Of a DNA stretch of 64,000 nt, positions 52,484 through 63,916 are shown piece by piece; within the stretch, counting starts at the first letter, position 1; each line of letters starts with the position of its first letter. The notes under the pieces are model-generated. The model was not told where the DNA came from, did not search any database, and saw only the letters and a program-made list of their open reading frames with translations. Source of the stretch: Cryoendolithus antarcticus (taxonomy: Eukaryota > Ascomycota > Dothideomycetes > Cladosporiales > Cladosporiaceae); assembly GCA_002077065.1 (NCBI GenBank), contig NAJO01000054.1, positions 162,307 through 226,306 of the forward strand, read 5' to 3'. A program made the position numbers and the translations under genes.

Positions 52484-54856
52484 TCATGTCCCGTTGGTCG
52501 CGGCAGCAGCCTGCTTCAACTTCTGCGCCAGCCACTCGTCCGCCTTGCGGAACGTCGTCTTTGTGTCATTGTTCACAATACCGCTATCAGCAGCCTGTAT
52601 ACCCGCGTTGATCTGTCATGTGAAGTCAGCGAGCAGCACAGTCCAGGAGACACACAGAATCAACATACCGCGCCCCACATTTCCCACGCCTTCTCCAGAT
52701 CACTCTTGATATCGGTAGCATGATTGAACCACTTCGTGATGTCCGTGCGCTTCTCGTTCGACAGCTCGTCGAGGTAACTCTTCACTACCAAGCTCAGGCC
52801 AAGGTCTGGCTCGCGGAGGAGGGGAAGGTCGCTGCCGAGGTTGGAGTAGTCGGGTGGTGTGAGATCTCGCGAGGCAGCACCTTTAAGCAGCATACTCAGC
52901 GCGTGCATCTCGAGCAGGTCACGGAGAGCGCCTCGTGTTGCTGCGGCCATCTGGTGATATGCAAGGAGGTGTCGTGACAAGGGTCCAGTGAATCCGATCT
53001 CTCCATGTTGAAAGCTGCCCAGACAGGCGATGCGGCTGAGCAGGAGAGTGTTGGCTTTGTCGGTGTCGGACCCCCGCATAGGGGCGCCCTGGTAGCTTGT
53101 GGCGGGGAACAGGTTGAGTGAGTTCAACGCATCGAGGCGGTGGAGTTCAAAGGCCATGAAGATAGCTTCTTCGGCCTCGCGGTGGTCGTCGCCAATATCG
53201 AGGTATTCCGTCTTCGCTGCATGATCGAGCGCCACTTTCAGCGCCTTTCCCCATGCCGAGAGTGTATGGTCGTTGTTGATGTAGCCTCGATCTTCGAGGA
53301 AGCGGAATGTTGCGTTGCCGAGAAGTTCCTGCCGAGTGGTGTACGTGCCGGTGGCAGGTTGTGGTAGTGATTCCGTAATTGTCTTCTCTGGGATGCCGGG
53401 TTGGGAAAGTATGGAGACAGCTGCGTAGAGTGGAGATCGTTGCATATCGAGCTGATCACGTTAGTAACGCTGTCCATCAGCACAGAGAACAGGCCAGACT
53501 TACCCCTGCTGTAGCTGCACTGCGCGCGATGACATCCTCCTTGACATGCCACCTGTCTGCCGCCTGACTCGACTGCAATGCATCGGGCACATCAAGCGCC
53601 TTCTTGCGGTCCATCTCGTACCAGCAGACGAGCTCCACATCTGTGTACTGGTAGTAATTGTGCAGCGATCTGCTCATGAGCGCCATACTCCGCGTACGTA
53701 ACGGCGCCAGCTTCTGTGAAACAAGTGTTTGGTAGGGTCTTGAGCTCCCGCCATCAAGTGGCGCAACTTCGAACACCTCCAGCCGTGTCCGCCAATTGAG
53801 GACCCTCGGACTCACAACACCACGCGAGAGGTAGTAGTAAATGTCGTCCGGAAGACGCTGTCCAATGACGTCGTGCAGATTGTTGGGTGTTACCTCGCCG
53901 TGCTTGGTCCGAGGTTTCCCAGTGTGGTCGATCCACAACGCATGTGTGACAGCGGCCCGCGCCTTCTGAAAGAGCAGCTTGTACGCATCATTCTTGAGCG
54001 AGTCGCATGCGAGAAGCCCGTCGTTGTTGCAGCGTGCGAGGAGCTCTCGCGCTGCGATAAGTGGCGCTGGGTTCAGTTCGATCTCTGGGATAGGTGGTGG
54101 CGCGAGGATGGTCAGGCCTGACAATAGACACAGATCGACGAACTGATCATCGCTCAGGTTGAGCTTGGCAAGGCACTTTGGTTTCTCGGCCCAGACGAAG
54201 AGTTTCGTCTCCCAATCGAGGCTGAGTATGACTCTCGATGCGCCGTAGAGTAGACACGACATTGATCCGACGACCGCATCAGCGAAGTTCTCGTTGTGTA
54301 GTGCTACGACTTGGGCGGCTGCAGCTGATGGGGCGGTTTGTATGCGCACGCCCTCAATGTGTAGGTAGCTGCGCAGCCAGCGCAGGATGTGATATGTGCC
54401 GTAGGTGCCTGCGTCCTGTCAGTGAATTGAATTTCACACTCGAGGACCAATACAAGACTCACACGACTTCCCAAACTCGGCAACAGCGTCGTCAGCTTTG
54501 CTTTCGCCATACAGCCGCCATGCTTCGTCCAAGCTGGCTGCTGCAATACGAGACTCCTTCGCGATCGCAGCGCGATCTCGGCAAGCTAAGTCCAGTCCAT
54601 TGAAGACAAATGTTGGAGTGATGCCGGCATTGCGGAAGCCTTCTAGGTGCTCGTTGACGTGCTTCTTTAGTGCAAACGGAAGACCGCCAAGTGCTGGAAG
54701 CAGCGGCTCGCGGGTTGTCTGCGCGGTGAGCAATGTATTGAGCCAGTCTTCTGCGTCGATTGCGAGACGTTTGTCGCGGAGTTGATTGATCTCGCCGGAG
54801 ACAGTGACGCCGTCGTGAGTAGCCCACTCCTTGAAGGCTAACGTATGTAGGCCCAT
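52484..54856 (-). CDS. MKT1: Mkt1-like post-transcriptional regulator (XPG-fold)
   Basis: Mkt1 binds Pbp1 and affects translation and stability of selected mRNAs, including those for mitochondrial proteins. Exons 54463-54856, 53504-54408, 52669-53451 and 52484-52612 give 736 aa. Introns of 54, 52 and 56 nt have GTGAGT, GTAAGT and GTATGT donors. The last exon adds 42 residues (INAGIQAADSGIVNN...) that a single-frame view misses. The N-terminal XPG-like domain has LAIDAEDWLNTLL and FVFNGLDL. The XPG-I-like part follows (YGTYHILRWLRSYL, RIQTAPSAAAAQV, GSMSCLLYGASRVILSLDW). The Mkt1-specific helical N and C domains fill residues ~250-736. Nuclease acidic residues look incomplete, as in yeast Mkt1, so it is probably not a nuclease. 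Confidence 0.9.
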
Positions 54857-55446
54857 CTTGGTGGTGCCAAGTAAATTGTTGTATGTAGACTATTCGAGCA
54901 ATACCTGTGAGTGATCGCTGATCTCGCTACAACGGGATAAGAGCAAGACCCACGCGGTGGACGTCAAGCAATTTTGTATGTGAAGTCGTGAAGCGATGTT
55001 GATGTGGTTGTCGAAGCTCAGGTTGCCATCGGCGTTACTGCAGGTACAACGGGACCCCTGCTAGCGGGGATGAGGCTCTGTGTGGGAACCCCACTGTCAC
55101 ATGTCGACATGACAGCATTGCTCTCAGGGTATCTCCTCGCATGATCTATGACAGCAATGCTACTATGGTAGTGACCACCACTGTGAGAGCGACAATATGG
55201 CCACAGCGAGAGCGCGACCTCCACAAAGTGATTGCTCGTGGAATCATTCGCTCTCACTTAATAAGCTCACTTCCTAGTAATCTCATACACAGACCCGGCA
55301 ATGTGGAAAGTATCAGGAACAAGGTTGCGAGAGAGGACTGGGTCGTATCTCTGCATGCTCTCGATGATAGCTTCCAACTGCTTATGATACTATACGTTAC
55401 GCTGATTGTCAAGTTCATCACGGACAGCAGCCTATGAGAGGCGCTT
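54857..55446. promoter_or_regulatory. MKT1 upstream region
   Basis: 590 bp between two minus-strand genes. It contains a perfect 12-bp palindrome CATGTCGACATG at 55100-55111 of unknown meaning. No gene seen. Confidence 0.4.
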
Positions 55447-56340
55447 TCATACATTCTCCGCCTGGGTATCATTTACTTTCTCCTTCTCAAGCTTCTCTCT
55501 CCGACGTATGTCCGCTTTCTTTAACCTCTCCAACGTGGCATCTAAACCCACAACCGGCTCTGTCGCCGCCTTTGGGATCTCCACCTCAGGCTCTGTCCCT
55601 TTCAACCAACCAATATCGTCCACATGCTCAACACGTGCATTCACCGCTGCTCGTGCTCCCACAACATCCGCAAAAACCAGCGTCACGAGCGTGAAGTCCA
55701 CCCTATGCTTCTCTCCTGGGATCTTGATTCGCTTATCTCGCAGTACGATGTGCTCTATCTTGCCATAGCGCGAGAACGTTTCCGTGAGAGAGGCTTGCGT
55801 AAGATGAGCTGTTTCTGCGCTTTGTCGGAATCTGAGCTTGATCGATCGATCTGATTCGTCCGTGACCTCAGCTTGTGGTTGTAGTGTCGTGATCTCGGCT
55901 TCTTGCTCCCTCCGTAGCTTCGCCGTCAATTCTTCACGCCTTCGCTTGCCATCTGCAGCTAATCTTGCGATTTCCCTCCGATACGCATCATCCTCCGCAT
56001 CATCACCGCGCTTCCTCTTCAGTGAGGCGCTTTCACGTGCTTCCAACTCATCTTTGAACTGCTTCCTTCGACCCTCAAACTGCTGTTCTCGCTCCTGTCG
56101 AGCTTCTTTTGCGCGCCTTGCGTTGTCGTACGCTTCTTTTGACAGAGGATCTGATAGTACGTCGAATGCGACCTGTAGATCATGAAATTTGGCTGCTGCG
56201 GTCCCATCTGAGCCGACTTTATCCGGGTGGTATTTCAGCGCTGTTTTGCGGTATGCCCGCCGTATTTCCGCATCCGTGCTGGCATGTGATGAGATGCCAA
56301 GGAGCTCGTAGAAGTCTTCATGATTAGTGTCGGTTGCCAT
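55447..56340 (-). CDS. cwf23: J-domain plus RRM protein, Cwf23/DNAJC17 type
   Basis: This family attaches to the spliceosome and is linked to splicing and disassembly. Intronless, 297 aa from ATG 56340. The J domain is at about 8-75 ([24 protein letters not shown] at 38-41, [14 protein letters not shown]). A highly charged coiled coil lies at about 78-155 ([30 protein letters not shown]). A C-terminal RRM-like domain lies at about 165-250 ([47 protein letters not shown]). The J-coil-RRM order and the size match S. pombe Cwf23 and human DNAJC17. It is divergent from DCP2 (350 bp between starts). Confidence 0.9.
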   Translation of the reverse strand: MATDTNHEDFYELLGISSHASTDAEIRRAYRKTALKYHPDKVGSDGTAAAKFHDLQVAFDVLSDPLSKEAYDNARRAKEARQEREQQFEGRRKQFKDELEARESASLKRKRGDDAEDDAYRREIARLAADGKRRREELTAKLRREQEAEITTLQPQAEVTDESDRSIKLRFRQSAETAHLTQASLTETFSRYGKIEHIVLRDKRIKIPGEKHRVDFTLVTLVFADVVGARAAVNARVEHVDDIGWLKGTEPEVEIPKAATEPVVGLDATLERLKKADIRRREKLEKEKVNDTQAENV

Positions 56341-56690
56341 CTCGAGGTTTCCTGTGGTGTTATAGACTTACCTGTGGAAGTCGAGAAGATACACCAGCGA
56401 CAGTGAGATGATATATTTTGTGGAGACTAAGGATGAGTCAGCCGTGAACCTTCATGGCTGAACGTCGGATGATCGGCGCTTCGACCATCTGTGAGTGCTG
56501 TTGTCTAGGACCTCTGTACGACTCATCACTTCTCTCCATAGTGCAACACTGGAATCCTCATTGCTACAGCGTGGTGAATCCCTGCGTAGCCTAGTCATCT
56601 CTCTTGCTGAGAGACGATCGGAGGATCACCCTGTGATTCGGTAGTCAGTAGACGCGGCAATGCGCAGTCTGTCTCTCGACACTGGTCAAC
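56341..56690. promoter_or_regulatory. Divergent promoter of the CWF23-like gene and DCP2
   Basis: 350 bp between two start codons; no distinct element seen. Confidence 0.45.
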
Positions 56691-59410
56691 ATGGCAGAGG
56701 CGAAGATGACACTACTTGATTGTATGGATTGGCAGTATTGACATCGAGCGATAGTGTGATCGCTGACAACATCCCAGGGCTGGACGATCTCACAGTCCGC
56801 TTCCTACTCAATCTCCCCCAATCAGAGCTGTCCAGCGTACCGCGATTATGCTTCCAAGTAGAAGAAGCCCACTGGTTCTACGAAGATTTCATTCGCCCCC
56901 TAGCAGCAGCTGCTGGCAATCAGCTGCCGAATCTGCCGCTGAGGCAGTTTTGCCTATTGCTGTTCCAACACTGCCCATTACTCAGCGGCTTCTCCGATGA
57001 TGAGCACATAGCAGCATACGAGGAGTTCCTTGCCTACAAGGTCCGCGTGCCAGTGCGCGGCGCGATACTACTAGATGCCAGCATGGAGCAAGTACTGCTC
57101 GTGCGAGGCTGGAAGAAGGGATCCAGCTGGTCGTTTCCGCGGGGCAAGATCAACAAGGATGAGCCTGACCTGGACTGCGCGATACGAGAGGTCTGGGAGG
57201 AGACTGGGTACGATCTGCGCGCGTCAGGGCTAATTGCCAAGAATGAAAGTGCTGTAAAGCATATTGATATTATCATGCGCGAGCAGCATATGCGGCTATT
57301 TGTCTTTCGCGATGTACCACTGGACACGGTCTTCGAGACGCAGACCCGGAAAGAGATTAGTAAGATCCAATGGTACAATCTGCGCGCGTTGCCGGGGTTC
57401 GCGAAGAAGGGAAGGCAGGATGTGGAGAGCAGTAATGCGAACAAGTACTACATGGTGGCGCCTTTCTTGGGTCCGCTTAAGAAGTGGATCGCGCAGCAGA
57501 GGAGGAATGACTTGTTGAGTGAAGGCGCGGTCGCGGAGCCTATCGCTACATCTCTGGCTGTGCCTGACATGGACCTCACTGCGGAGGAGTCTGAAGGACC
57601 TGCTGAGATGGCAGCTGTCATTGACACGCGCGATCGATCGGAGGAGTTGCGTAGGATGCTGTCCATAGGAGGGTCTGCACTTAACGATGAGACGAGATCG
57701 TCTCTACAGACACAGGCAGCGCAGGCTGACAAGCTGCTCGCTATGCTGCAGGGTCCGCAGATGAGGCAAAGCGATGTCGCACAACCGAGGGGGCCTATGG
57801 AGCAGATCGCAGCGCAGCATTACCCACCGCCTATGCCTCACCATCCAAGGCATCCCTCCATGGACTATCGGCAGGGTCCGCAGCAAGTTCCAGGCCCTCA
57901 ACCCGACCAGCATCGCGTGCAGGCATTCTATCAGCCTCAGCAGGTGCTGCCCAACCAGAGTCATCTATCACACCCGACCGCCACACAGCGGCTACACCAG
58001 CAGATCGGCCAGTATCCGATGAACCATGTGGGACTCTTCGCGCACGATAGCCCACAGCCTCGCCCTCTTGGACCGCAACACCCTCTACACCCGTCAGACG
58101 CGAGGCAACATCCGCATGGTATTGTTCAACCATCTGCACAAGGTCCGGGTGCCATTGCAGCTGGACCGACAGTACCCAGCGCGTCGCAACTGCCGACTCC
58201 GAGTCTCAATGCGCAAGCGGCTTCACTTCTCGATGTGTTCAAGTCAGGAGCCAGGCCAGCGTCGGCCGTGGTTCAGCCGAGAACGGCTTCCAGAGTAACA
58301 AACCCACACCAAGCTGCCCTTATGGGACTCATCAAGCAAGTGCCTGCTCCGCCGCAGCTCCCACCGCAAGACCGCACAGACGATGGCTCCACTATAATGG
58401 CATCTCCAGCGTCAAGCGATGTCACGGTCAAGGCTCGCGCACGTCCTGTCCGGAAGACCACTTTGAACGAGATCACGCGCACCCTGCCGAAGATCAAGAG
58501 ACCGCCTCAGCCGTCACCTGTTGCGCAGGAAATTCCAAACAGCATCGGTACGCCTACTGCTGCTCAACAAAATAGTGCACAGCGTGTGATCGACAACACA
58601 GCGCCTGTTCTCGCGGCGAGACCATCGAATAGTAGCGTAAATGGATTGCACATACCACCGCAGAGTGGTGGAGGCGGCGCCAGCAACGGCACAGCGACAC
58701 CGCCGATCAAGATCCTCAGCAGGTCGGCAAAAGGCGCAGATACGTCGGCTGGTCCTGCAGCTATGTCACAAGGCACACTGCGAAACAATGATGCAAATCA
58801 CGCCATGAATGGCAATCATTCTGAAGCTCTGACATCGACCGCTGTGCCTTCCAACAGTGGTACCGCCGGGCAGCAGGAGCGACTTTTGACCTTGCTCAAG
58901 CGGCCAGCCGCGCAAGAGACGTCGCCTTCACGACCGGCCAGCAGCGCTCCGCCAGGTCAGCCATCAGTCGCTAGTAATCAAGATGCCCTGCTTGGTCTCT
59001 TCAATCCCAAGCCGTCACAGTCTACAAGCATGGCAACACTCGCCTCACGTCCACAGCCACCACGAGCGCCCTCGCTGCAGCCAGAGATCAGGCCAACGAA
59101 AGCAGTACCTACTCCCATCCATACATCTCAGAGCCTGAACCTTCTTGATCTCTTCCGCAAGGGCAGTCCGAGTACGGAGACACCCATATCGCCCTTTGCG
59201 CTTGGATCTCCCGAGCTGGCACGACATCAGAAGCTCCCCTCACGGTCAAGGTTGGGAGAGTCTGGGACGGAACAGTCGAAGGGCAGGCTGGGGAGTGTGT
59301 CGTCTTCGGGACGGGGAACGCCTACCGTCACTACACCTACAGAAGCAAAGGACTTTTTGCTAGGGTATCTGAATGGCGTTGTAGAGAAGGAGGGACGGGG
59401 GAGGAAGTAG
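56691..59410 (+). CDS. DCP2: mRNA decapping enzyme Dcp2
   Basis: Nudix hydrolase that removes the 5' m7G cap, working with Dcp1 in P-bodies. Exons 56691-56721 and 56778-59410 give 887 aa. The 56-nt intron (GTATGG donor, GCTGAC branch, CCCAG acceptor) joins TLLD-W-LDDLTVRFLLNLP, the conserved start of the regulatory domain. ATG 56706 (MTLL) is an alternative start. The regulatory domain runs to about residue 95. The Nudix fold follows, with its box at about 133-155: G, five residues, E, seven residues, REVWEETGY. Box B includes IQWYNLRALPGF. The ~600-residue C-terminus is disordered and Gln/Pro-rich. It repeats short leucine-rich motifs of the kind that bind Edc3/Pat1 (LLDVFKSG, ALMGLIKQ, LLTLLKRP, ALLGLFNP, LLDLFRKG, FLLGYLNG). 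Confidence 0.96.
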
Positions 59411-59661
59411 CATGTTGAGCGCTTTTACTGCATTGTATATTGATGCTCGACTGCCGCCATTGTATAGTCACTAAATAATCGCCGTCGTGGTCAATGTGCG
59501 CAATTAATGCCGTTGTTGCTGTTATCAGTGACGTCGATCTAGGCGAAGCTCTCCCACATGTCAGCGTTGCCAACTTCGACTTGCTATCCTTTCCTCTACC
59601 TGCAAGACTACCATGATATCAACCTAATACCTGGCGCACCGTCGCGCCACTGCCATTCACA

Positions 59662-61146
59662 ATGAAGAAAACGCTCCTCCTCGTCTTCATACACGGCTTC
59701 AAAGGCAGCGACGACACCTTCGGCCCTTTCCCCCAGGACCTCCGCGCATTGATCTCCACCACCCTCCCCAACCTCGACGTCCTGAGCATCCAATACCCGC
59801 GCTACGAAACGCGAGGTGATTTGAAAGAATGCGTCGCGCGGTTCAAGGAATGGCTGCAGAACAAGGTCATTGATTTGGAAGTTGCGAATGGGACCCCGAG
59901 TCCGACTGTGGAGCCGAGTGTGCATGTTGTGCTTGTGGGGCATTCGATGGGGGGGATTGTGGCGGCGGAGACGTTGTTGAGTATTGCGAGGGATGAGCCG
60001 GTGCCTGCGTCTGCGTCTTCGACTAGTAAAGCGCGGAATGGGACGGAGTCGGCGAGTGGGAGGCAGAGTCCGGTCGGTGGGTTGAAGGTGCCAGATGATA
60101 GTAAAGGGGCGAGATCTTCCTCTGCTCCTCCATCAATGGCGACGTCGACGTCTCTCTTCTTCCCGTACATCGACGGCGTCCTGGCGTTCGACACACCATA
60201 CCTTGGCATCAGCCCTGGTGTGCTAGCGCACGGCGCAGAAGAGCAGATCAAGCACGCTTCTACCGCGTACAAAGCTTATAACGGAGCAAGTGAGCTCTTT
60301 GGCTGGGGTAATGCTGCGAAGGCTGCTCCTCAGCCGATTGCTAATGCCTCAAGCCGCGGTCTACCTGCACCCAGCAGTAATGGCACGAACTGGGGAAAGT
60401 GGGCTATGTATGGCGGTGCTGCGGCGGCGATTGCAGGCGCTGCTGGAGCGGCGTATATGAGTTGGAACACGATCAATCAGGGTTTGACATGGGCAGGCAG
60501 TCATCTGGAGTTTGTAGGCTGTCTAGCACGGGGTGCAGAGCTACAAACGAGGGTTGAGAAGGTTGTGAACCTTACTGAGACGCATGGCGTGGGGTTCTGT
60601 AACTTCTACGGCGCGCTTGGGAAGAAGATCACGAGTAAGACGCAGTATGCTGGGGCCGTTGTTGGGCAGGATCGGACGTTTTGTGTTGTGCCCAAGCAGT
60701 CGGCGCTGGCTGATAGTCCGACAGGATCGAAGCGGTCAGCCAAGGTGGCAGGGAACGACGAGAGCAGCACGAAGCCTCCTCGCAAGAAGCGGAAGCCGCA
60801 GAATGAGAAGGAGATGCAACAAGAGATGGAGCAGGAGGGCGAGGAGGTCAGAGAGTTCGCCAAGGATCCTACCAAGCGGAAAGGCGAGTGGGTGAAATGC
60901 GTCAATGAGATGGCTACGGATGAGCTGAAGGCGCATACTAGCATGTTTGCGGCGAAGAGGAATCCGGGGTACTTTGCTATGTTGCCGCTTGCGAGGGATA
61001 GGGTGGTGAGCTGGGTTGATGAGGCGTGGTATGGTGGTGATGAGGGGAATGGGAAGATGCCGATGCATGAAGAAGCGGATGCTAGTCATGAGAGTGATGG
61101 TCGAGATCAGCACACACAGAAGCAGAGAGAAGCAGAGATGACCTAA
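59662..61146 (+). CDS. Lipase-like alpha/beta hydrolase (DUF676-like)
   Basis: Intronless, 494 aa from ATG 59662. It opens with LLLVFIHGFKGSDDTFGPFP, where the HG(F) strand is the oxyanion-hole region. The nucleophile elbow is GHSMGG with Ser95. A second conserved part is YIDGVLAFDTPYLGISP, typical of the family. A Gly/Ala-rich hydrophobic segment (AMYGGAAAAIAGAAGAAYMS, ~residues 250-270) could be a membrane helix or anchor. A basic KPPRKKRKPQNEKEMQQEME linker precedes a final conserved block with HTSMFAAKRNPGYFAMLPLA, consistent with the catalytic His region. A serine esterase or lipase is inferred; the substrate is unknown. Confidence 0.85.
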   Translation: MKKTLLLVFIHGFKGSDDTFGPFPQDLRALISTTLPNLDVLSIQYPRYETRGDLKECVARFKEWLQNKVIDLEVANGTPSPTVEPSVHVVLVGHSMGGIVAAETLLSIARDEPVPASASSTSKARNGTESASGRQSPVGGLKVPDDSKGARSSSAPPSMATSTSLFFPYIDGVLAFDTPYLGISPGVLAHGAEEQIKHASTAYKAYNGASELFGWGNAAKAAPQPIANASSRGLPAPSSNGTNWGKWAMYGGAAAAIAGAAGAAYMSWNTINQGLTWAGSHLEFVGCLARGAELQTRVEKVVNLTETHGVGFCNFYGALGKKITSKTQYAGAVVGQDRTFCVVPKQSALADSPTGSKRSAKVAGNDESSTKPPRKKRKPQNEKEMQQEMEQEGEEVREFAKDPTKRKGEWVKCVNEMATDELKAHTSMFAAKRNPGYFAMLPLARDRVVSWVDEAWYGGDEGNGKMPMHEEADASHESDGRDQHTQKQREAEMT

Positions 61147-61556
61147 GGAGACTGACGATGCGCGAGACCCATACACCAACATTCATCAGGGTTTGTGGTA
61201 TTGGGTCTACGAATGAATGACGACGACTGGCTGGGAACGACACGGCTGTTAATCGATCCTGGCTGTTGAACACGCTGGTACCAGAGGAGGTGCCATCGAA
61301 AGAGGATCTCTGAGCAAGCACTCGACGGTTGACCGCTATATTGCCTTGACTCCCGCAGAGTGGAACATACCGGTGCTACGAGATCTAAAGCTATGTGATC
61401 CTCCTGGAGATTACTAAGATCATTTGAGATGCGTCGAGCGGACACCGATCGCACTCCGCTTCCTGCCCAACATATTTGGGTTGACAGCAAATACATGTAT
61501 TCGTGCGTCAATCAGGTACGCCATCGACCATCCAGCTATATACGACTGCCGATGCT
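61147..61556. promoter_or_regulatory. Upstream region of the NmrA-like gene
   Basis: 410 bp between two plus-strand genes; no distinct element seen. Confidence 0.35.
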
Positions 61557-62524
61557 ATGGCGACGATCCACAGAGTCGCAGTCATCGGTGTAAGTACCGA
61601 CCGCCCGAGCGGCGAGATGCTTCACTGACGGCGACGAAGGCTTCAGGCAACCTGGGACAGTCCATCACCGCCGCACTGCTGAAAGCAGCTTTCCACGTCA
61701 CCATCATAACGCGCGTGGACTCAACAGCAATACATCCACCCGATGTCGCCGTTACCCGCACACTGTACGACCCGCCGCATCTCATCCGAGCCTTTACTGG
61801 TCAAGATGCGGTCGTCTGCGTTGTCGGACTCGCCGGCGTGGCTATGCAGAATACGTTTTTTGATGCTGCAGAAGCTGCAGGAGTGCGACGCTTCATCATT
61901 GATGACTTTGGCTGGGGACCGGAAATGCGCAATCTACCCGAGCTTGATGCCATTTTCGCTGAGCGGCGGGCATGTCACGCGTATGCTCAGGCGAAAGCTG
62001 CTGCAAACTCAGGCTTCACTTGGACCGGGATCGCTTCTGGCAGTCCGATTGACAGGGTTCTGAGACTGTTTCCCGCTATGGGCTTCGATGTGGCGAGCAG
62101 AAAGGCGATCATCTACGATGATGGGACTGAGATGTTCACAGGGACAACGCTGGCTGGGATTGGAGCGGCGGTGGTTGGAGTGTTGCGCCATCCTGGGCAG
62201 ACAGCGAATCGATTTGTGAAGGTCATGTCGATCAAGACTTGTCAGAAGGAGCTGTTGGCAGCGTTTGAGCAGGCTGTGGATGGAGACTGGAAGGTGCAGA
62301 GGTCTGGTGCATGTGCGCTAATTGCAAGTGGGCGCGAGAAGCTCAACGCTGGGGACGGGTCGGGTTTGCGAGACATTGCACTCGCTCACATCTTCGATCC
62401 GGGTGAGGCGAGGTGTGTTGTCGCGCCTTCCTGGGAGGAGTCTGATTCTCGGCTGCTGGGGGTGGAGGAGGTGAGTGTTGAGGATTTGGTGGCGGCGGTG
62501 GTTAAGCGAGCTTCGATAGCATAG
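61557..62524 (+). CDS. NmrA/isoflavone-reductase-like NAD(P)-binding protein
   Basis: Atypical short-chain dehydrogenase fold. Exons 61557-61589 (11 codons) and 61640-62524 give 305 aa. The 50-nt intron (GTAAGT, CACTGAC branch, GAAG acceptor) lies inside the dinucleotide loop. Joining it restores VAVIGASGNLGQ, the GxxGxxG motif, at residues 7-18. A nucleotide-binding ITR follows beta-2, then FTGQDAVVCVVG, then the NmrA-type RRFIIDDFGWGP. The canonical catalytic Tyr-x-x-x-Lys of classical SDRs is not evident, as in this family. Members act as phenylcoumaran or isoflavone-type reductases or as redox-sensing regulators; which applies here is unknown. Confidence 0.88.
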
Positions 62525-62785
62525 TCCCTCGCAATGTGAATCACCCGATTCGAGTCCGTTGCTTGATGCGATCTCATCATGATGCTGTCTGTCTCTGTAT
62601 CACTGTTCGATCCCGCGCAAGCTGAATTCAAGCCTGCACCTCACTTTCACATCAACACGTCTGACACGACATCGCTTTCCACCTTGCACATCAAAACTTG
62701 TGACAAGTCCTTCGCATACATCCACTGCGATGTCACTTGGGACTGCCACTTCGTCTCTGGCAGCTTCTTTTCGCGTGCCGTGATC

Positions 62786-63432
62786 ATGGACTGGCTGGCG
62801 ACCTACTCGCAGGCCTTGGAGGAACGGGATGATCGAGAGCATGTCTACAAAGACTGCATAGAGTCGTGTATGTCAAGTCGTGATACGAGGCCGGCACCTG
62901 ATCACTCACATCGATCGCAGACACGAAGCTCGCTGACCACGCCGCTGCTGCATGGAACATTCCACTTCAAGTGACCAACGAGGAGACAGCCACGGACCCA
63001 GCGACACCTAAGGCTCGTAGTAAGGGCAAAGCGACCGTCGAATCAGAGCCTCTCACACTGACAGCACTGCGGACCGACCTGGCTTCCACGCAAAAGGCGC
63101 GTGCTGCATTGCAATCACAACTCGCAGACATCACGACCCAGCTTGACAATCTATCAACACAACAACGTCTGTCACAGCAGCAGCTCACGATCCTGACAAA
63201 GCAGAAGCAGGACGTCGATCGCAAGCTACGCGACAGGGACGAGGAGCTACGAGGGAAGAGCAAGCTAGTTGAGCAGGCACACGATGAGATGGCGGCGTTG
63301 GGCTTGCAGCTGAATGTTGCGGAGGTGCGGAGCGAGAGGCTGGAGAAGGAAAACAAGGAGCTTGTTGAGAGGTGGATGAGGCGGATGGGCGAGGAGGCGG
63401 AGAAGGTGAATCGGGAGGCGGGGTGGGAGTGA
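62786..63432 (+). CDS. ATG16: Autophagy protein Atg16
   Basis: Binds Atg12-Atg5 and forms the E3-like complex that directs Atg8 lipidation on the phagophore. Exons 62786-62867 and 62921-63432 give 197 aa. The 53-nt intron (GTATGT, CGCAG) restores DCIESYTKLADHAAAAWNI, with Tyr split over the junction. The N-terminal ~25 residues (DWLATYSQALEERDDRE) are the Atg5-binding helix. From about residue 75 to the end there is a long coiled coil (ALRTDLASTQKARAALQSQL, LRDRDEELRGKSKLVEQAH) ending in the conserved LEKENKELVERWMRRM. There is no WD40 domain, as in fungal Atg16. This is the last gene before the telomere. Confidence 0.93.
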
Positions 63433-63916
63433 GGTGTTGTCTTCTTGAAGCACGAACCTTGTGGTCAGTCAACTGCGGAGTACAAGCGACCCGTAAGTTT
63501 CTTATCAGGAACCATGAAGGATTGAAGCACTGCAGCCAGCACATCGCTCGCCTGCCAGCACGATTGCGAGCACTCACGAGTTCGCGCGCATATCGCGGAA
63601 GGTCGGTACATCCTTGCTACCCGATATTGTAACAATTCGCAAGCTAGGACGACTGCATCTCTTTTGAAAGCCTATATGATTGATCTGTGACCATCTTAAA
63701 TTGGCACGACCAATCGACCGAAGGCACTCGAGATTTGCAATCTTCAAGCCACGTGATGCGACATATCAAGAGAGCACCAGAAGCTGTTGACTGTATAGCT
63801 ACTATCCGCCGAGATCGTAAAGGTGAGGAGTTGGCGGGTTGCTCGTATTTGGGTCTGCGAGATACTGCGCTCGTCCAGCTGTTGCTAATCATGCGAGAAT
63901 CGCACCCTACTTCATC
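63433..63916. other. Telomere-proximal spacer
   Basis: 484 bp between the ATG16 stop and the telomere array. No repeat, transposon, helicase fragment or degenerate telomere unit is seen, so no typical subtelomere is present. Confidence 0.6.

Noticed and set aside
55100..55111. 12-bp palindrome CATGTCGACATG as an operator
   Set aside because: Single occurrence and no known regulator match; it may be chance.
62579..62785. Longer frame upstream of ATG16
   Set aside because: The Atg5-binding helix of the family begins at the Met of MDWLATYSQ; the upstream part has no family similarity.
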